Shown piece after piece: positions 63,964 to 64,000 of a DNA stretch of 64,000 bases. The translations under genes were made by a program, and so were the position numbers. This DNA is from Xiphias gladius (lineage: Eukaryota > Chordata > Actinopteri > Istiophoriformes > Xiphiidae), in NCBI RefSeq assembly GCF_016859285.1, contig NC_053402.1, positions 8,142,531-8,206,530 of the forward strand, written 5' to 3'. Position 1 is the stretch's first letter. Each line of letters opens with the position of its first letter. The notes under the pieces are model-generated. The model saw nothing but the letters and a program-made list of their open reading frames with translations. It searched no databases and was not told where the DNA came from.

Positions 63964-64000
63964 TCACTGAAAATCTGCTGTTGTAAATGTTGTGCTGCTT
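63963..64000 (-). CDS. aco2: Possible further aco2 exon, cut by the window edge
   Basis: On the - strand an open 38-base stretch ends in a GAG|GTGAGC donor in phase 0, matching the phase-0 start of the 63715 exon. Its visible residues ([10 protein letters not shown]) do not clearly match my memory of human ACO2 at this place, so it may be a variable segment or not an exon. Confidence 0.35.

Overview
This window is nuclear DNA of a ray-finned fish, most likely a percomorph teleost. The evidence is split vertebrate genes with GT-AG introns, AT-rich introns, many long (CA)n/(TG)n microsatellites, and several dispersed repeats that look like common teleost families. No species can be named from the sequence. 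Everything reads as ordinary vertebrate chromosome; I found no bacterial, phage or CRISPR-type system.

Layout, left to right: (1) 3-107, last coding exon of a + strand gene, probably plbd1. (2) 1395-1853, a fragment of an old Ty3/Gypsy-type LTR. (3) 2172-5430, a complete three-exon + strand tnfrsf13c (BAFF receptor), identified by its conserved C-terminal tail. (4) 7026-21364, a complete 27-exon - strand gucy2c (guanylyl cyclase C), read exon by exon with every splice phase agreeing (1085 residues). (5) 21515-31700, gene-free DNA with dispersed repeats, a degenerate tandem array and a broken Ty3/Gypsy element at about 27136-30696. (6) 32151-40416, a complete eight-exon + strand pmm1 (261 residues). 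(7) 40417-46693, the pmm1 3' region with a dispersed repeat and a dead Tc1/mariner element. (8) 46694-49409, a three-coding-exon - strand csdc2 (155 residues). (9) 53024-56604, a six-exon - strand polr3h (214 residues). (10) 56605-61905, gene-free. (11) 61906-64000, the 3' exons of - strand aco2, running off the right edge.

The genes do not form a pathway. They are a conserved-synteny block: in human, PMM1-CSDC2-POLR3H-ACO2 and TNFRSF13C lie on 22q13, while PLBD1 and GUCY2C are neighbours on 12p13 (from memory). The window therefore joins two human synteny groups, with tnfrsf13c sitting between plbd1 and gucy2c. polr3h also appears flipped relative to the human arrangement.

The points most worth a second look are: a roughly 95-base TG tract that replaces the polypyrimidine tract just upstream of gucy2c exon 12; the altered TRAF3-docking motif and two-cysteine ligand domain of the BAFF receptor; a TTAA-flanked short inverted-repeat element beside a 100-base (TG)n tract; the polr3h orientation; and a candidate HNF4 site upstream of gucy2c. 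No clearly new biological system is visible.
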